Shown: positions 63,160-64,000 of the stretch, piece after piece
Numbering within the stretch: the first letter of the stretch is position 1
Layout of the letters: each line of letters opens with the position of its first letter
Source of the DNA: Rhizobium sp. Pop5
GTDB lineage: Bacteria > Pseudomonadota > Alphaproteobacteria > Rhizobiales > Rhizobiaceae
Length of the DNA: 64,000 nucleotides
Reading direction: 5' to 3'
Assembly: GCF_024721175.1 (NCBI RefSeq)
Contig: NZ_CP099399.1
Coordinates: 186,001-250,000, forward strand
Position numbers and translations under genes: made by a program
Notes under the pieces: generated by a model
Databases searched by the model: none
The model's input: only the letters and a program-made list of their open reading frames with translations
Told to the model about the DNA's origin: nothing

Positions 63160-64000
63160 TCAGGCTCCAACGACGCTGTCGAGTTCACGATAGTCCGGTA
63201 GGCTGCGGTCGATTACCTTGCCGCGGCGAAGGACGACGCGGTCGGACTGCGGACGGGAAAGAAATTCGCTCCAGCGCCTGGCGCTGAAGAGCACGAGATC
63301 GGCAGCAGTGCCGACGGCGATGCGCCCCATATCCGGCCGGCCGAGAATATCGGCGGGCGAGGTGGTGACGACACGCGCGGCCGCATCCAGAGGGTGATCG
63401 AGATGCAGGATGCGGACCGCCTCGCGGAACACCTCCACCGGGTCGAGGTCACCATAGGCATAGAAGGGATCGCGGGTATTGTCGGAGGCGACGGCGGTGG
63501 CGACGCCGGCCGCCGCCAATTCCTTGAACAGGGTGACGCCGCGCCAGCGCGGTGTGCGGCCGGGATAGCGGTCCTGCAGATACATGTTGCACATCGGCAG
63601 CGAGACGATGGCGAGACCGGCCTGCGCGACGAGTTCGACCGTGCGTTTGGCCGTTTCCTCGTCCTGGCGGGCGAGCGAGCAGCAATGGCCGGCTGTCACC
63701 TTGCCGCCGAAGCGATTGCGCAGCACCGCTTGCGCGATCGCCCTCAGGGTTTCCGCAGCCGGATCGTCGGTCTCGTCGACATGAAGATCGACATCGAGGC
63801 CGTTATCGGCCGCGGCGCTGAACAGCCTGTCGAGCTGGCTGTCTAGATCGGCGCTCATCCGGGTGACGCCGCCGATCAGCCCGCCCTTTTCGCGGACCAC
63901 GGTGACGAGATCGGCGAAATAGGCCGCGTCCGCCATGTCTTCCATCGGAAACAGCGCCACCGCCTGCAAGGCGATCCTGTCCTTCCAGACATCGCGCATC
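63160..64000 (-). CDS. Cytosine-deaminase-like amidohydrolase (runs off the window)
   Basis: The visible 279 residues are the C-terminal part of a metal-dependent amidohydrolase like CodA/isocytosine deaminase. VDLHVDETDDPAAET carries the metal His and catalytic Glu, KVTAGHCCSL the next His, and ASDNTRDPFYAYGDLD the Asp. The N-terminal HxH is outside the window. It is followed at one base by the FAD oxidase gene. Deamination of a pyrimidine-like or other cyclic nitrogen compound is likely; the exact substrate is open. Confidence 0.83.
   Translation of the reverse strand, partial: MRDVWKDRIALQAVALFPMEDMADAAYFADLVTVVREKGGLIGGVTRMSADLDSQLDRLFSAAADNGLDVDLHVDETDDPAAETLRAIAQAVLRNRFGGKVTAGHCCSLARQDEETAKRTVELVAQAGLAIVSLPMCNMYLQDRYPGRTPRWRGVTLFKELAAAGVATAVASDNTRDPFYAYGDLDPVEVFREAVRILHLDHPLDAAARVVTTSPADILGRPDMGRIAVGTAADLVLFSARRWSEFLSRPQSDRVVLRRGKVIDRSLPDYRELDSVVGA

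Overview
The window comes from an alphaproteobacterium of the Rhizobium leguminosarum/etli type. Pointers are a PodJ-like polar organizer, DUF982 and DUF2948 proteins, the conserved block murA-DUF2948-hisD-UPF0262-phosphatase-infA-maf-yacG-tRNA-Phe, GC-rich codon use, a rhizobial CCCTCCCC hairpin repeat, and a biuret hydrolase whose catalytic residues fall on the numbering I recall for the R. leguminosarum enzyme. Nothing here proves the species.

Layout. 1-9.3 kb: the 5' part of podJ, a VOC protein, an atypical SDR, a DNA-3-methyladenine glycosylase, then a rightward beta-oxidation operon (acyl-CoA dehydrogenase, thiolase, small cupin, FadB-type fusion) behind a 20/22 palindromic operator candidate. 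9.3-25.6 kb: MarR/GFA divergent pair with two operator-like palindromes, SnoaL-like protein, MFS/TetR divergent pair, a 1167-residue transporter-linked hybrid kinase, MscL, an aminotransferase, a UDP-sugar epimerase, a GGDEF-EAL protein, a 3-hydroxyisobutyryl-CoA hydrolase, a UvrD helicase and two small exported proteins. 25.8-33.9 kb: DUF982, acyltransferase, tRNA-Thr, and the conserved housekeeping block ending in tRNA-Phe.

33.84-45.68 kb is an integrated element bounded by a perfect 50-bp duplication of the tRNA-Phe 3' half. It has a tyrosine integrase, a divergent Arc-like/HTH switch, a coupled leftward early operon ending in a replication-type protein with three identical 16-bp iterons at its 3' end, and a tightly overlapped leftward late operon with terminase small and large subunits, a tail-fibre-type protein and several virion-like proteins. 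No portal, major capsid or protease gene is recognisable. It looks like either a deleted prophage or a phage satellite.

46.4-53.0 kb is a leftward periplasmic copper-handling cluster (cytochrome b561-like, Cys/His-rich exported protein, lipoprotein, TolC-type lipoprotein, multicopper oxidase, cupredoxin, CusF) ending in a truncated DUF411 gene. 53.0-64.0 kb is a nitrogen-compound cluster: a Bmp/Nup-type ABC importer operon containing two isochorismatase-fold hydrolases (a biuret hydrolase and a triuret-hydrolase candidate) and a cupin, a divergent FCD-GntR regulator with three ATTGCATRCAC boxes, a RidA protein, and a coupled leftward set of cytosine-deaminase-like amidohydrolase, FAD oxidase and flavodoxin-fold oxidoreductase. 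Import, hydrolysis of (tri)uret/biuret and control by GntR fit together; the role of the redox enzymes is unresolved.
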